Origin: DATEDA01 sp963744255
GTDB taxonomy: Bacteria > Pseudomonadota > Gammaproteobacteria > Burkholderiales > SG8-39
Reading direction: 5' to 3'
NCBI GenBank assembly: GCA_963744255.1
Contig: CAVUSZ010000020.1
Span: forward strand, 62,001-126,000
DNA length: 64,000 bases
A model generated the notes under the pieces. That model had not been told where the DNA came from, made no database searches, and saw only the letters and a program-made list of their open reading frames with translations. A program made the translations under genes and the position numbers. The first letter of the stretch is position 1; each line of letters opens with the position of its first letter. This document shows positions 33,842 to 42,447 of this stretch, piece by piece.

Positions 33842-33911
33842 TGAGATCGGCCTCGGCAGCGGACGTGCCGCGACTATGCCGCCAGCGTCCGGAAAACTCA
33901 ACCCGACGGCC

Positions 33912-33917
33912 TAGAAT
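33912..33917 (+). promoter_or_regulatory. TAGAAT -10 box immediately before the protease candidate
   Basis: TAGAAT ends 6 bp before the ATG at 33924 and no ribosome binding site lies between, so the transcript is probably leaderless. Confidence 0.45.
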
Positions 33918-33923
33918 CGGCGG

Positions 33924-34595
33924 ATGCGCCGGTTCGCTGCACTCTGCTGCATCGTCGCCGCATACGCCTGCGCGCCAGTGGCGGCGCCGCTGCGGATCGA
34001 GCGCACGTGGCCGCTGCCGTCGCACGAGCTCCCCTATGCCGGCGCGCGGCCGGCGACGCATCGCCTGCAGCTCGATCTCTTCACATTCGCCGACACGCAA
34101 TGGCAGCCGGAGCGGATCGTGCGGGCGGTGCGCGAGGCCGCGCCGGTCTTCGCGCAGTGCGGCGTGTGGCTCGAGAGCGCCGAGCTCTATAGCCTTGCCG
34201 GCGGCGACCCGCGGTTCCGTTACCTCTCCACACCGGCCGGCCGCGAGCTCGTGCGGCGTATGCGGCCGGCGAAACCGGCGGCGTTCTTCGTACGCGATAC
34301 CCGGCACCAGCCCGTCTATGACGCCGAAGCGTTCGGCCGCAGCAATACCGTCACGAGGCCCGAGCTGGCGGGCACGGTGTGGATCACCGCCTATATCCGC
34401 GACCTGCCGATCGCGCTCGCGCACGAGCTCGCGCACGTGCTGATGGACTCGGGCGAGCACGCGGACGAGCCGGGGAATCTCATGCGGGAGGACACCACGC
34501 TCGCCAACACGTCGCTCACCGCGTCGCAGTGCGAGCGGATGAGGGTGCGGGGGACGGAGAACGGCTGGCTGCAGCCGGTGCGCCCGCCCCGGTGA
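33924..34595 (+). CDS. Secreted zinc-metalloprotease candidate
   Basis: The 223-residue protein has a hydrophobic leader (about 20 residues, with a Cys at 16 in AYACAP that may be a lipidation site) and one strong motif: HELAHVLMDSGEH near residue 166, an HExxH with a further His ten positions after the Glu. This fits a zinc-dependent peptidase. The rest is not recognisable: FTFADTQWQPERIVRAVREA and a NLMREDT segment follow metzincin-like spacing only loosely. No pro-domain or inhibitor gene is seen. Proteolysis is inferred from the motif only. Confidence 0.68.
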   Translation: MRRFAALCCIVAAYACAPVAAPLRIERTWPLPSHELPYAGARPATHRLQLDLFTFADTQWQPERIVRAVREAAPVFAQCGVWLESAELYSLAGGDPRFRYLSTPAGRELVRRMRPAKPAAFFVRDTRHQPVYDAEAFGRSNTVTRPELAGTVWITAYIRDLPIALAHELAHVLMDSGEHADEPGNLMREDTTLANTSLTASQCERMRVRGTENGWLQPVRPPR

Positions 34596-34601
34596 CCGAC
34601 A

Positions 34602-35459
34602 CTAGGCTGCGAGCTGCAGCTCGGCCGCCCCCTGTGCGAAATATTGCGCGAGCGTCCGGGGCGGCCGCCCGAGGAGCTTTAGCGCGGTGTCGCAACGGGC
34701 CGGCTTCACGAAACCGCTCACGAGGTAATCCCAGTACTCGGTGAGCGCCCGGATCTGCTGCGGGGAGAATCCGTGCGCCTCGAGCAGGCCTTGTGCCTCC
34801 GGCAGGCACACGTCGACATAGCGCACCGGTTCGCGGAGCGCCTCCCCGAGCAGCCGCGCGACGGTCTCGAAGCTCGCCTGCTCCGGGCCGGAAAGCTGAC
34901 ACAGCATGTTCGCGGCTTCGTTGCGATCGAGAGCACCGGCCAGGATCACGCCGACATCCGCGGCGTCGAGCCACGGGAACGCCGCATCGCGGAACGGACC
35001 GGCCACGGAGAGCCCGGATTCGTCGCGCCGGGTGAAGAGCGCGAGGTTCTGCATGAACGGCGCGCAGCGGAGCACGTCGTGCGGCAGTCCCGTCGCGACG
35101 ACCTCGCGCTCCAGCATGCCGACCCAGCGCAACAGGCACACCGGCGAGCGCGCGTGCGCCCCGATGAGCGATCCGAGCTGGATGCGACGGATCCCCGCCG
35201 CTGCGGCGTCGCGCACGAGCGCGCACTGCGCGTCCGCGGCGCGGGCGTCGAAAGTGGGGAGAATCACCAGATCGCGGGCGCCGTCGAGGGCCTGCAGGCG
35301 CGCGGTGCGGTCGGCAGCGCCCGCCGCGATCAGGTCGAAGCCCGCCACGGCGCTGCGCGCCGAGCCGGCGGGAAGAAACCGCTTGGGTCCGGGCAGCAGG
35401 CCGAGCTCACGCGCGACCGCCTGGACGACGCGTCCGGTTCCGGCGCTGAGCACGAGCAT
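34602..35459 (-). CDS. NmrA-like NAD(P)-binding protein
   Basis: The 285-residue protein resembles atypical short-chain dehydrogenases of the NmrA/YtfG group: a shortened nucleotide loop (LVLSAGTGRVVQAVARELG), DLVILPTFD, GIRRIQLGSLIG in the place of the catalytic strand, LLRWVGMLEREVVATGLPHDVLRCAPFMQN, and AFPWLDAADVG. The Tyr-Lys pair of classic dehydrogenases is absent, as usual in NmrA-like proteins, which may sense NADP or act as reductases. GGAGGAGG precedes the ATG. Function is unknown. Confidence 0.8.
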   Translation of the reverse strand: MLVLSAGTGRVVQAVARELGLLPGPKRFLPAGSARSAVAGFDLIAAGAADRTARLQALDGARDLVILPTFDARAADAQCALVRDAAAAGIRRIQLGSLIGAHARSPVCLLRWVGMLEREVVATGLPHDVLRCAPFMQNLALFTRRDESGLSVAGPFRDAAFPWLDAADVGVILAGALDRNEAANMLCQLSGPEQASFETVARLLGEALREPVRYVDVCLPEAQGLLEAHGFSPQQIRALTEYWDYLVSGFVKPARCDTALKLLGRPPRTLAQYFAQGAAELQLAA

Positions 35460-35493
35460 CGCGAGCCTCCTCCTTATTTCGCCGCGGTCGATC

Positions 35494-35721
35494 TTAGCTG
35501 CGCACGGGGTTCGGGTCGATCTTGGCGGGGGCGACCCGGCCAGGGGCGGGCACAGGTGAGCCCCGATCGTCGGCCTTGGGCACGATTTCCACTCGCTCCG
35601 TGACGAAGGGCGGAACCTCGTGCACGCCCACGAACCGCCCGCTCTGGTTCGCCATCGCGGTGAGCGAAGCGGCGACGAGGATCACGACACCAAGGGTGTA
35701 GACGACCAGACGCGGTTCCAT
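35494..35721 (-). CDS. Small single-helix membrane or secreted protein
   Basis: This 75-residue frame has one hydrophobic segment (LVVYTLGVVILVAASLTAMA, residues 5-24) and a proline-rich, charged remainder (FVGVHEVPPFVTERVEIVPK). It could be a signal-anchored periplasmic protein. It is 57 bp downstream of the tandem secreted pair on the same strand and may share their transcript. I do not recognise the family. The ribosome binding site is weak. Confidence 0.5.
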   Translation of the reverse strand: MEPRLVVYTLGVVILVAASLTAMANQSGRFVGVHEVPPFVTERVEIVPKADDRGSPVPAPGRVAPAKIDPNPVRS

Positions 35722-35778
35722 CGTTAGCGTCCTGGCTGGGCCGGGACCGTCACCGGTCCCGACCCGCGGTAGCCCGCA

Positions 35779-35964
35779 TTAGGGGTTGAAGGGGTAGTCG
35801 GCGGCGTTGTCGTCGACGAGCTGCCTGCCGCCCTGGTAGGCGGTCGCTTCGGGCGCGTTCTTCCATACGGACGCGTTCTGCGCGCTCTGCAGATTCAGGG
35901 TCGGCTCCGCGACCGCGGCGGTGGCGCCGAGGGCGAGGGCGAGGGCGATCAAAGTGCGTTTCAT
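35779..35964 (-). CDS. Small secreted protein, tandem copy 1
   Basis: The 61-residue product has a textbook signal peptide (MKRTLIALALALGATAAVA) and a mature part of 42 residues beginning EPTLNLQSAQNASVWKNAPE and ending ADYPFNP. AAAGGAGC lies 8 bp before the ATG. It is 54/61 identical to copy 2, 29 bp upstream; the signal peptides are identical and the seven changes all fall in the mature part. No cysteine and no known domain. The mature peptide should be periplasmic or released. Confidence 0.75.
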   Translation of the reverse strand: MKRTLIALALALGATAAVAEPTLNLQSAQNASVWKNAPEATAYQGGRQLVDDNAADYPFNP

Positions 35965-35993
35965 GGTGTTGCTCCTTTCGTGCTCGAGGCAAG

Positions 35994-36179
35994 TTACGGG
36001 TTGAAGGGGTAGTCGCCGGCGTTGTCGTTGACGAGCTGCGTGCTGCCCTGGTAGGCGGGCGCTTCCGGCGCGTTCTTCCAGACCGGCGCGTCCTGCGCGC
36101 TCTGCAGATTCAGCGTCGGCTCTGCGACGGCCGCAGTGGCGCCGAGGGCGAGGGCGAGGGCGATCAAAGTGCGTTTCAT
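35994..36179 (-). CDS. Small secreted protein, tandem copy 2
   Basis: A 61-residue paralogue of the protein at 35779, with the same signal peptide and a mature part containing QDAPVWKNAPEAPAYQG and ending GDYPFNP. A strong GGAAGGAGAA ribosome binding site precedes its ATG. It is the first gene of the small-protein run and is divergent from a LysR regulator, 168 bp between the starts, so that regulator may control it. Function is unknown; I do not recognise the family. Confidence 0.75.
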   Translation of the reverse strand: MKRTLIALALALGATAAVAEPTLNLQSAQDAPVWKNAPEAPAYQGSTQLVNDNAGDYPFNP

Positions 36180-36347
36180 GATGTTCTCCTTCCGTTCGAT
36201 GGTTGTGGGTTCAACTCCTTCGAGCCCGCCGGTTGGTGCTGCTGCCGCGGCGTGTTCGATGGAACGGATGATGGCGGTTCATCAGGACCGAATAAAGGAG
36301 GTAATATCGAAAAGACTTTTTGGCTTCACGGAACAATAGATCACGTC

Positions 36348-37250
36348 ATGGATCGCCTTCAGAGCATGGAAGTCTTCCGGTGGGTGGTTGAGCTCGGCAG
36401 CTTTTCCAAGGCCGCCGACCGACTCGATCTCTCGAAGGCCACCGTGACCGCCCACATCGGGGCCTTGGAAAATCGCCTTGGAATCAGGCTGTTGAACCGG
36501 ACGACCCGAAGGTTAGCGCTTACTGATGACGGCGCGGCCTACCTCGACCATGCCCGTCGCATCCTCGCCGACGTGGAGGAAACGGAGGGCATGCTCACCG
36601 CGGGGCGCACCACGCCGCGCGGCGTCCTGCACGTCAACCTGCTCCCCGCCCTCGGGCGCCAGTTCGTGATCCCGGCGCTGCCGCGCTTCGCCGCCCAGTA
36701 CCCCGATCTACGCGTATTCGCGATCCTGGACGACCGGCGGGTCGACCTCGTGGCCGAGGGCATGGATCTCGCGCTCCGGGCCGGGAGCCTCGAGGACTCG
36801 ACGCTCGTCGCGCGGCGCGTCTACGACGACCGCTTCGTGGCGGTGGCCTCACCCGATTACCTTGCCCTGCACGGCGTGCCGCAGTCGCCGGCCGACCTTG
36901 CCGACCATCAGTGTCTAGGGCTCTGGTCAGCGCCCCGCGCGGGCGTCCTCGAGTGGACGTTCGAGAAGGACGGTCAGCGCACGAATGTCGTCCCCGGCGG
37001 CCGCTTCAGCGTGAACGATGCCGAGGCGCTGATCGACGCGGCGGTGGCGGGCGCCGGCATCGTGATGATCACCGACCTCCTCACCCGCCGCTGGATCGCC
37101 TCCGGCGCCCTGCAGCCGGTGCTCGCGGACTGGCTGCCCCGGGACACGGTCCCGATCTCGGTCGTGTACCCGCAAAGCCGGCACCTCTCGGCGAAGGTGC
37201 GGGTGTTCGTCGATTTCGTCGCGGGACTGTTCCCGCGCCGGCGCGACTGA
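36348..37250 (+). CDS. LysR-family transcriptional regulator
   Basis: The 300-residue protein has the winged helix-turn-helix at residues 1-62 (MEVFRWVVELGSFSKAADRL, LSKATVTAHIGALENRLGIR, LLNRTTRRLALTDDGAAYLD) and a substrate-binding domain from about residue 92 (GVLHVNLLPALGRQFVIPAL). It belongs to the CrgA/AaeR-like group. The frame is open upstream, but homology begins at the ATG 36348. It is divergent from the tandem small secreted proteins and is followed 1 bp after its stop by the end of the convergent aldehyde dehydrogenase gene. LysR proteins usually regulate the divergent gene. Confidence 0.9.
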   Translation: MDRLQSMEVFRWVVELGSFSKAADRLDLSKATVTAHIGALENRLGIRLLNRTTRRLALTDDGAAYLDHARRILADVEETEGMLTAGRTTPRGVLHVNLLPALGRQFVIPALPRFAAQYPDLRVFAILDDRRVDLVAEGMDLALRAGSLEDSTLVARRVYDDRFVAVASPDYLALHGVPQSPADLADHQCLGLWSAPRAGVLEWTFEKDGQRTNVVPGGRFSVNDAEALIDAAVAGAGIVMITDLLTRRWIASGALQPVLADWLPRDTVPISVVYPQSRHLSAKVRVFVDFVAGLFPRRRD

Positions 37251-38691
37251 TCAGGCCGGCTTCGGCTCCGGCTTGAGCTGGACCGACTTCAGCTCGAGGA
37301 ACTCCTCGAGCCCGTACTTCCCGAGCTCGCGGCCGTGGCCGGACTGCTTGAAGCCGCCGAACGGCGCGAACATGTTGAACGGCCCGCCGTTGATGTCGAC
37401 CTGGCCGGTCCGCAGGCGTTTTGCCACGCGCATCGCTCGGCCCTCGTCCTTCGACCATACGCCGCCGGCGAGCCCGTAGGGCGTGTCGTTCGCAATGCGC
37501 ACCGCCTCGTCCTCGTCCCGGTAGGCGATGATCGACAGCACTGGCCCGAAGATCTCCTCCTGCGCGATCGTCGACTTCGGGCTGACCTTGCCGAACACCG
37601 TCGGCTTGACGTAGTAGCCCTTCGCCAGCCCCTCAGGCGCGTCCGGCCCGCCGGCGAGGAGCTCCGCGCCTTCCTCCATCCCCTTGCGGATGTAGCCGCG
37701 CACCCGCTCGCGCTGCTGCGCGGAGACGAGCGGCCCGAGCCGGGCGTCGTCCTTGAGCGGGTCGCCGAGGGTGTACTTCTGCGCTTCCTCGGCCGCGAGC
37801 TTCGCGGCCTCGGCGTACCTCGACTCGGGGACGAGCAGCCGCGTGTGCGCGCTGCAGGTCTGGCCCGAGTTGAGGAAGCAGGCGCTGAGCGTCCCTTTCA
37901 CCGCGGCCGCGAAGATCGGCGTCGTCGAGCACGATCGACGCGCTCTTGCCGCCGAGCTCGAGCGCGACGCGCTTCACCGTTTGCGCGGCGAGCTCCGACA
38001 CCCGCTTGCCGGCGCGGGTCGAGCCGGTGAACGACACCATGTCGACGCCGGGATTGCCCGCGAGCGCTTCGCCGATCACCGGCCCGTAGCCGGTGACGAG
38101 GTTGAAAACGCCCTTGGGCAAGCCCACCGAGTCGACGATCTCGGCGAGGATGAACGCGTTGAGGGGCGCGATCTCGGAGGGCTTGAGCACCACGGTGCAG
38201 CCCGCCGCGAGCGCCGGCGCGACCTTCGCGGCAATCTGGTGCAGCGGATAGTTCCACGGCGTGATGCATGCGACCACGCCCACCGGTTCGCGCATCACCA
38301 CCGAGTTTCCGACCTTCTCCTCCCACTCGAAGTCGCCGAGCATCCTGGCGTACATGCCGAAGGTGAAGGTCGGCGAGCCGGCCTGGATCTTCGTCGCGAG
38401 CTTGAGCGGCATGCCGACTTCCTGCGCGATCGTGCGGCCGATCTCCTCCGAACGCGCTTTCAGCCCCGCGTTGATCTTCGCGAGGAACGCGGCGCGGTCC
38501 GCGGGCGGTGTCGTGCTCCACGCGTCGAACGCCGCGCGCGCGGCGGCGAACGGCGCGTCCGCGTCGGCGGCGTCGCCTTCCGGGATGCGCGCGATCACCT
38601 CCTCGGTGGCCGCCGCGAGAACGTCGATCGAGCCGGCGCCGTGCGGCGCGACCCACGCGCCGTCGATGTAGAGCTTGTCGCGGACTTGCAT
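37251..38691 (-). pseudogene. Aldehyde dehydrogenase, one frameshift
   Basis: Two frames form a complete aldehyde dehydrogenase of about 480 residues. The N-terminal frame (ATG 38691) has ITPWNYPLHQIAAKVAPALAAG, VVLKPSEIAPLNA, FTGSTRAGKRV and LELGGKSASIVLDDAD with the catalytic Glu region. The C-terminal frame has the catalytic Cys in FLNSGQTCSA, QEEIFGPVLSIIAY and FGGFKQSGHGRELG. They join near 37911-37916, where one extra base turns DFAAAVKGT into another frame. Both halves are otherwise flawless, so a sequencing insertion is likely. A TATAAT box on the minus strand at 38732-38727 may be its promoter. It oxidises an aldehyde with NAD(P). Confidence 0.88.
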
Positions 38692-38760
38692 GAGGACCTC
38701 GCAGGATGGCTTGGAGAGCGGCAGCTATTATAGGCGTGTGACCAACCCCGACCCGGTTTC

Positions 38761-39798
38761 ATGATGCGCGCGCTCGCGGCGTTTGCCGCCGCGCTCGCAG
38801 CCTGCCGGGTGCTCGCGAACGACCCGCTTCCGGCCTATGGCGCCGACCCCGCGGTCACGGTTTCCGGCATCTCCTCCGGCGGCTTCATGGCCGTTCAGCT
38901 CCACGTCGCGCATTCGAGCACGGTCAAGGGCGCCGGCGTGCTCGCCGGCGGGCCGTACTACTGCGCGCAGGGGAACCTGTGGGCGACGTTCTACCGCTGC
39001 ACGAGCCCCACTTCGTGGGCGCCGGTGCCGCCGGTCGAGCTGCTGAAGACCGAAGCCGAGATCCTCGCGCGCGGCGGGCTGGTCGACCCGGTTGCGAACC
39101 TCGCCGCTACGCGGGTGTGGCTCTTCGTCGGTACGCTGGACCGCGTCGTCCAGCCGCCGGTGGTCGAGGCGACGCGGCACTTCTACGCGCTCTTCAAGCC
39201 GCCGCCGGGTAACGTCGTGCTCGTGGCCGACAAACCCGCGGGCCACGGGATGATCACCGCCGACGCCGGGGTCGCCTGCGACGTGACGGCCTCGCCGTAC
39301 CTCAACGATTGCGGCTACGACGCGGCGGGCGAGCTGCTGCAGCACCTGCTCGGCCCGCTCGAGCAGCCGCAGGCGAAGGAGACCGGCCGCATCCTGCGAT
39401 TCGACCAGAAGCCGTTCGCGGGCGGCGACGCGTACGCGGTCAGCCTGGGAGACTCCGGGTACCTCTACGTCCCGCGGGCGTGCGAGACCGAGACGTGCCG
39501 CGTCCATGTCGCGCTTCACGGCTGCCGCATGAGCGTGGAGAATATCGGCGAGCGCTTCGTGCGCGAAGCGGGCTACAACCGCTGGGCGGACGCGAACCGC
39601 TTCATCGTCCTCTACCCGCAGACGACGCCGCGCAACGGGCCGGGTTTCCGCAACTGGCGCTGGAGCTTCGTCTTCAACCCGCGCGGTTGCTGGGACTGGT
39701 GGGGTTACACCGGCGCGCAGTACGCGAACAAGACCGGCCCGCAGATCCGGGCGGTGAAGGCGATGATCGACCGGCTCGCCGCGCCGCGTGGGCGCTAG
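38761..39798 (+). CDS. Secreted PHB depolymerase-family esterase
   Basis: The 345-residue protein has a signal peptide (about 19 residues, ending CRVLA) and an esterase domain with the lipase-box-like SGISSGGFMAVQLHV near residue 40, an Asp in FVGTLDRVV and a His in KPAGHGMIT, then CRVHVALHGCRMS and a Trp-rich end (GCWDWWGYTGAQY). It resembles fungal-type extracellular PHB depolymerases that cleave released or environmental polymer outside the cell. Several Cys pairs suggest disulfides. It diverges from the aldehyde dehydrogenase gene and converges with the thioesterase gene (4-bp overlap). Confidence 0.85.
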   Translation: MMRALAAFAAALAACRVLANDPLPAYGADPAVTVSGISSGGFMAVQLHVAHSSTVKGAGVLAGGPYYCAQGNLWATFYRCTSPTSWAPVPPVELLKTEAEILARGGLVDPVANLAATRVWLFVGTLDRVVQPPVVEATRHFYALFKPPPGNVVLVADKPAGHGMITADAGVACDVTASPYLNDCGYDAAGELLQHLLGPLEQPQAKETGRILRFDQKPFAGGDAYAVSLGDSGYLYVPRACETETCRVHVALHGCRMSVENIGERFVREAGYNRWADANRFIVLYPQTTPRNGPGFRNWRWSFVFNPRGCWDWWGYTGAQYANKTGPQIRAVKAMIDRLAAPRGR

Positions 39799-40232
39799 GG
39801 GAGCTCGGGGCGAACACGCTCGTACGCCAGCACCGCCTCCCGCAGCATCTGCGGGATCGGCACCGATCTCCGCGTCGCGGGGTCGGCATGGACGTACACG
39901 AGCTCCCCGGAGGTAAGGTGCGCGTCGCCCCGCCAGATCCCGAACGCGAACGTCATCGACGAGCGCCCGAGCCGGGCGACGCGCGCGCAGACGTCGATCT
40001 CCTCGTCGTAGCGCGCCGGCGCGTGATACTCGAGCACCGACTTCACCGTGTAGAGGCACATGTAGACCTCGACGAGCTCGCGCTCCCGGCCGCGCCCGAT
40101 CGCGCGCCAGTACTCGGCGATCCCGACGTCGAAGTACACGAGATAGTTCGCGTTGAACACGACGTGCTGCATGTCCACCTCCGCCCAGCGGACCCGCAGA
40201 CGATGGACGAGCGTGAAGTCTTCGCGCGCCAT
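39795..40232 (-). CDS. Hot-dog fold acyl-CoA thioesterase (YbgC/4-HBT type)
   Basis: The 145-residue protein has the 4-hydroxybenzoyl-CoA thioesterase pattern: RVRWAEVDMQHVVFNANYLVYFD with the catalytic Asp, then VKSVLEYHAPARYDEEIDVC and LGRSSMTFAFGIWR. It hydrolyses an acyl- or aroyl-CoA in the cytoplasm. The ATG at 40232 is preferred; a GTG two codons upstream overlaps the stop of the preceding gene. It follows the carboxymuconolactone decarboxylase-like gene closely on the same strand and is probably co-transcribed. Confidence 0.88.
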   Translation of the reverse strand: MAREDFTLVHRLRVRWAEVDMQHVVFNANYLVYFDVGIAEYWRAIGRGRERELVEVYMCLYTVKSVLEYHAPARYDEEIDVCARVARLGRSSMTFAFGIWRGDAHLTSGELVYVHADPATRRSVPIPQMLREAVLAYERVRPELP

Positions 40233-40234
40233 GC

Positions 40235-40750
40235 TCACTCGTGGTCGACCTGCAGCGCCTCGAGGAAGCGGGAGACCATGTTGTACGCGCCGACGGTCGC
40301 GGTCAGCTCGACGATCTCACGGTCGTCGAAGTGGCGACGCACGGCGGCGAACACGTCGTCCGGAACGCGGATCGTACGCGTCATCGCTTCCGCGTACGCG
40401 AGCGCCGCGCGTTCGCGCTGGTCGAAGGGCTCGCCGCTCCCGGTTCGCAGGGCGCCGATCTGCGCCTCGCTCACCCCCTCGTTTCGCGCGAAGGGCAGGT
40501 GCGCGCGGAACTCGTACTCGGCATCGTTGAGCACCGCGATCCGCATGATCACGATCTCGCGCACGCGCGGCGCAAGCCCGGATTTCTGCCGGACCGCGGT
40601 CAGGAACGTGAGCCAGCCCTCGGCGACCGGCGGGCTGTGGAGCAGCATCCGGTAGAGGTTGAGGATCTTCCCGCCGCGCTCGGCTTTGATCCGCGCCGCG
40701 AGCGGCGCGATGTCGGGGCGGTCGATCTCGGCGTAGGGGATGCGGGCCAT
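40235..40750 (-). CDS. Carboxymuconolactone decarboxylase/AhpD-like protein
   Basis: The 171-residue all-helical protein matches the carboxymuconolactone decarboxylase family: KILNLYRMLLHSPPVAEGWL, a VREIVIMRIAVLNDAEYEF segment and REIVELTATVGAYNMVSRFL. The CxxC of the AhpD peroxidase branch is absent, which favours a decarboxylase-like or unknown role. It is the first gene of a two-gene unit with the thioesterase and diverges from the CoA-transferase genes. A TATACT box on the minus strand at about 40794-40789 may drive it. Confidence 0.85.
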   Translation of the reverse strand: MARIPYAEIDRPDIAPLAARIKAERGGKILNLYRMLLHSPPVAEGWLTFLTAVRQKSGLAPRVREIVIMRIAVLNDAEYEFRAHLPFARNEGVSEAQIGALRTGSGEPFDQRERAALAYAEAMTRTIRVPDDVFAAVRRHFDDREIVELTATVGAYNMVSRFLEALQVDHE

Positions 40751-40809
40751 GTGGTCCTCCCATGTGGGCCTCGTCGGAAAGCGGCGAAGTATAGTGCCGA
40801 TCGACTCCC

Positions 40810-40815
40810 TATAAT
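40810..40815 (+). promoter_or_regulatory. Consensus TATAAT -10 box directly before the CoA-transferase start
   Basis: A perfect TATAAT ends 7 bp before the ATG at 40823; no ribosome binding site lies between. The predicted transcription start falls on or next to the start codon, so the CoA-transferase mRNA is probably leaderless. Confidence 0.55.
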
Positions 40816-40822
40816 CGTGCCG

Positions 40823-41647
40823 ATGACGGCGCTTCCTCTCTGTTCTCTAGACGAGCTCGCGGCCGCGATTCCCGACGGCGCGAAGATCGCCGTGCCGAAC
40901 GATCCGTTCGGCGTCGCGATCGCGGCTACGCGCGCGCTGGTGCGGCGCGCCGCGCGGGCGCTGCACCTCGTGTGCGTCCCGACGAGCGGGATCCAGGCCG
41001 ACGTGCTGATCGGCGCGGGCTGCGTCGCTGCGATCGAGACCTCGGCGGTCGCGCTCGGCGAGCACGGCACCGCGCCGCGGTTCGCCGCAGCGGTGCGCGA
41101 CGGCAGCCTGCGCGTGATGGATGCGACCTGCCCGGCGATCCACGCGGGGCTCCTCGCCGGGCTGAAGGGCGTGCCGTTCATGCCGCTCCGCGGGGTGATC
41201 GGGACGGACATCCTCGCCCAACGCGCCGACTGGAAGGTGATCGACAATCCGTTCCCACCCGGCGACCCGATCGTCGTCGTGCCGGCGATCACGCCGGACG
41301 TCGCGCTCTTCCACGCGCCGCGTGCCGATCGCGCCGGCAACGTGTTCATCGGCCGCAGCCGCGATCTGCTGCGGATGGCACAGGCCGCGCGCGCGAGCTT
41401 CGTCACCGTCGAGGAGATCGTCGACGGCAACCTGCTCCACGATCGCGACCGCGCGGCGGGGGTGATCCCGGCGGTCTACGTCGCGCGAATCGCGGTCGCG
41501 AAGTTCGGCGCCGCGCCGCTCGGGCTGCCCGGCCATTATGACCCCGACGCCGCGGCGCTCGCGCGCTATGCCCAGGCGGCGAGGACGGGCGAGGGCTTCC
41601 GCGCCTGGCTCGACGAGTGGCTCGAAGCGGAGCCGGCGGCAGCATGA
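40823..41647 (+). CDS. CoA-transferase subunit A (family I, GctA/IpdA-like)
   Basis: The 274-residue protein matches alpha subunits of family I CoA-transferases: LDELAAAIPDGAKIAVPND, LHLVCVPTSGIQADVLIGAG, PFMPLRGVIGTDILAQRADW and HAPRADRAGNVFIGRSRDL. It forms a complex with the next gene product and moves CoA between carboxylic acids. Similar pairs act in steroid-ring (IpdAB) and other alicyclic acid degradation, but this sequence alone does not decide. It overlaps the subunit B gene by 4 bp (ATGA). Confidence 0.87.
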   Translation: MTALPLCSLDELAAAIPDGAKIAVPNDPFGVAIAATRALVRRAARALHLVCVPTSGIQADVLIGAGCVAAIETSAVALGEHGTAPRFAAAVRDGSLRVMDATCPAIHAGLLAGLKGVPFMPLRGVIGTDILAQRADWKVIDNPFPPGDPIVVVPAITPDVALFHAPRADRAGNVFIGRSRDLLRMAQAARASFVTVEEIVDGNLLHDRDRAAGVIPAVYVARIAVAKFGAAPLGLPGHYDPDAAALARYAQAARTGEGFRAWLDEWLEAEPAAA

Positions 41648-42366
41648 GCGTCTCGCAAACCGAGCTCCTGATCGCGACCGTCGCGCGGCTGCTCGCGGGC
41701 TGCCGCAACGTCGTGATCGGGAACGCTTCGCCCATCCCCGGTTCGGCGGCGCTCCTCGCGCGCGAGCTCGCGGACGGTGCGATGCGGCTCACGATCCTCG
41801 GCTCGCGCAAGCACACCGACTTCACCGACGGCGGCGTCGAGACCTTCGACCGCGCGGCGCAGGGGCGCATCGACGCGTTCTTCCTCGGCGGCGGGCAGAT
41901 CGACGGCGAGGCGAACATCAACCTCGTCGGTGCGGGCGCGTATCCGCGCACCGACGTGCGCTGGCCCGGCTCGTACGGCTCGGCGTATCTCTACTTCCTG
42001 GTGCCGAAGGTGATCCTGTTCCGCGAGGAGCACACCCCGCGAGTCTTCGTGCCGAGGGTCGATTTCGTCTCGGCGCCGGGCACGAGCCCGCCGGGCGTGT
42101 ACCGGCCGGGCGGACCGTGGAAGCTCCTCACCGGGCGGGCGCTCTTCGCGTTCGACCGGGCACGCAAGCGCTTCGCGCTCGAGAGCGTGCATCCCGGCCA
42201 CACGGTCGAGGAGGTCGTCGCAAACACCGGCTTCGAGTTCGACCGGCCGGCGGCCGTGCCGGAGACGCCCGAGCCCGAGCCGAAGGTGCTCGCGCTCATC
42301 CGCGGCCGCATCCGCGACGAGATCGCGGAAGTCTATCCGAGGTTCGCCGCGGGCCTCGCGGCGTAG
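41644..42366 (+). CDS. CoA-transferase subunit B (family I, GctB/IpdB-like)
   Basis: The 240-residue protein matches beta subunits: ELLIATVARLLAGCRNVVIG, ASPIPGSAALLARELADG, LGGGQIDGEANINLVGAGAY and YLYFLVPKVILFREEHTPRV. The E-x-G/S nucleophile region of classical subunits is changed, as in IpdB-like proteins. It is translationally coupled to subunit A. It ends 81 bp before the convergent Bug receptor gene. Confidence 0.86.
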   Translation: MSVSQTELLIATVARLLAGCRNVVIGNASPIPGSAALLARELADGAMRLTILGSRKHTDFTDGGVETFDRAAQGRIDAFFLGGGQIDGEANINLVGAGAYPRTDVRWPGSYGSAYLYFLVPKVILFREEHTPRVFVPRVDFVSAPGTSPPGVYRPGGPWKLLTGRALFAFDRARKRFALESVHPGHTVEEVVANTGFEFDRPAAVPETPEPEPKVLALIRGRIRDEIAEVYPRFAAGLAA

Positions 42367-42447
42367 CTGGTTGTCACGCTACGAAGGGCACATCCCCGAA
42401 GTCAGCGAGGAGAAGCACCGCTACGGCGGCGAATCTCTCGCTAGCGG

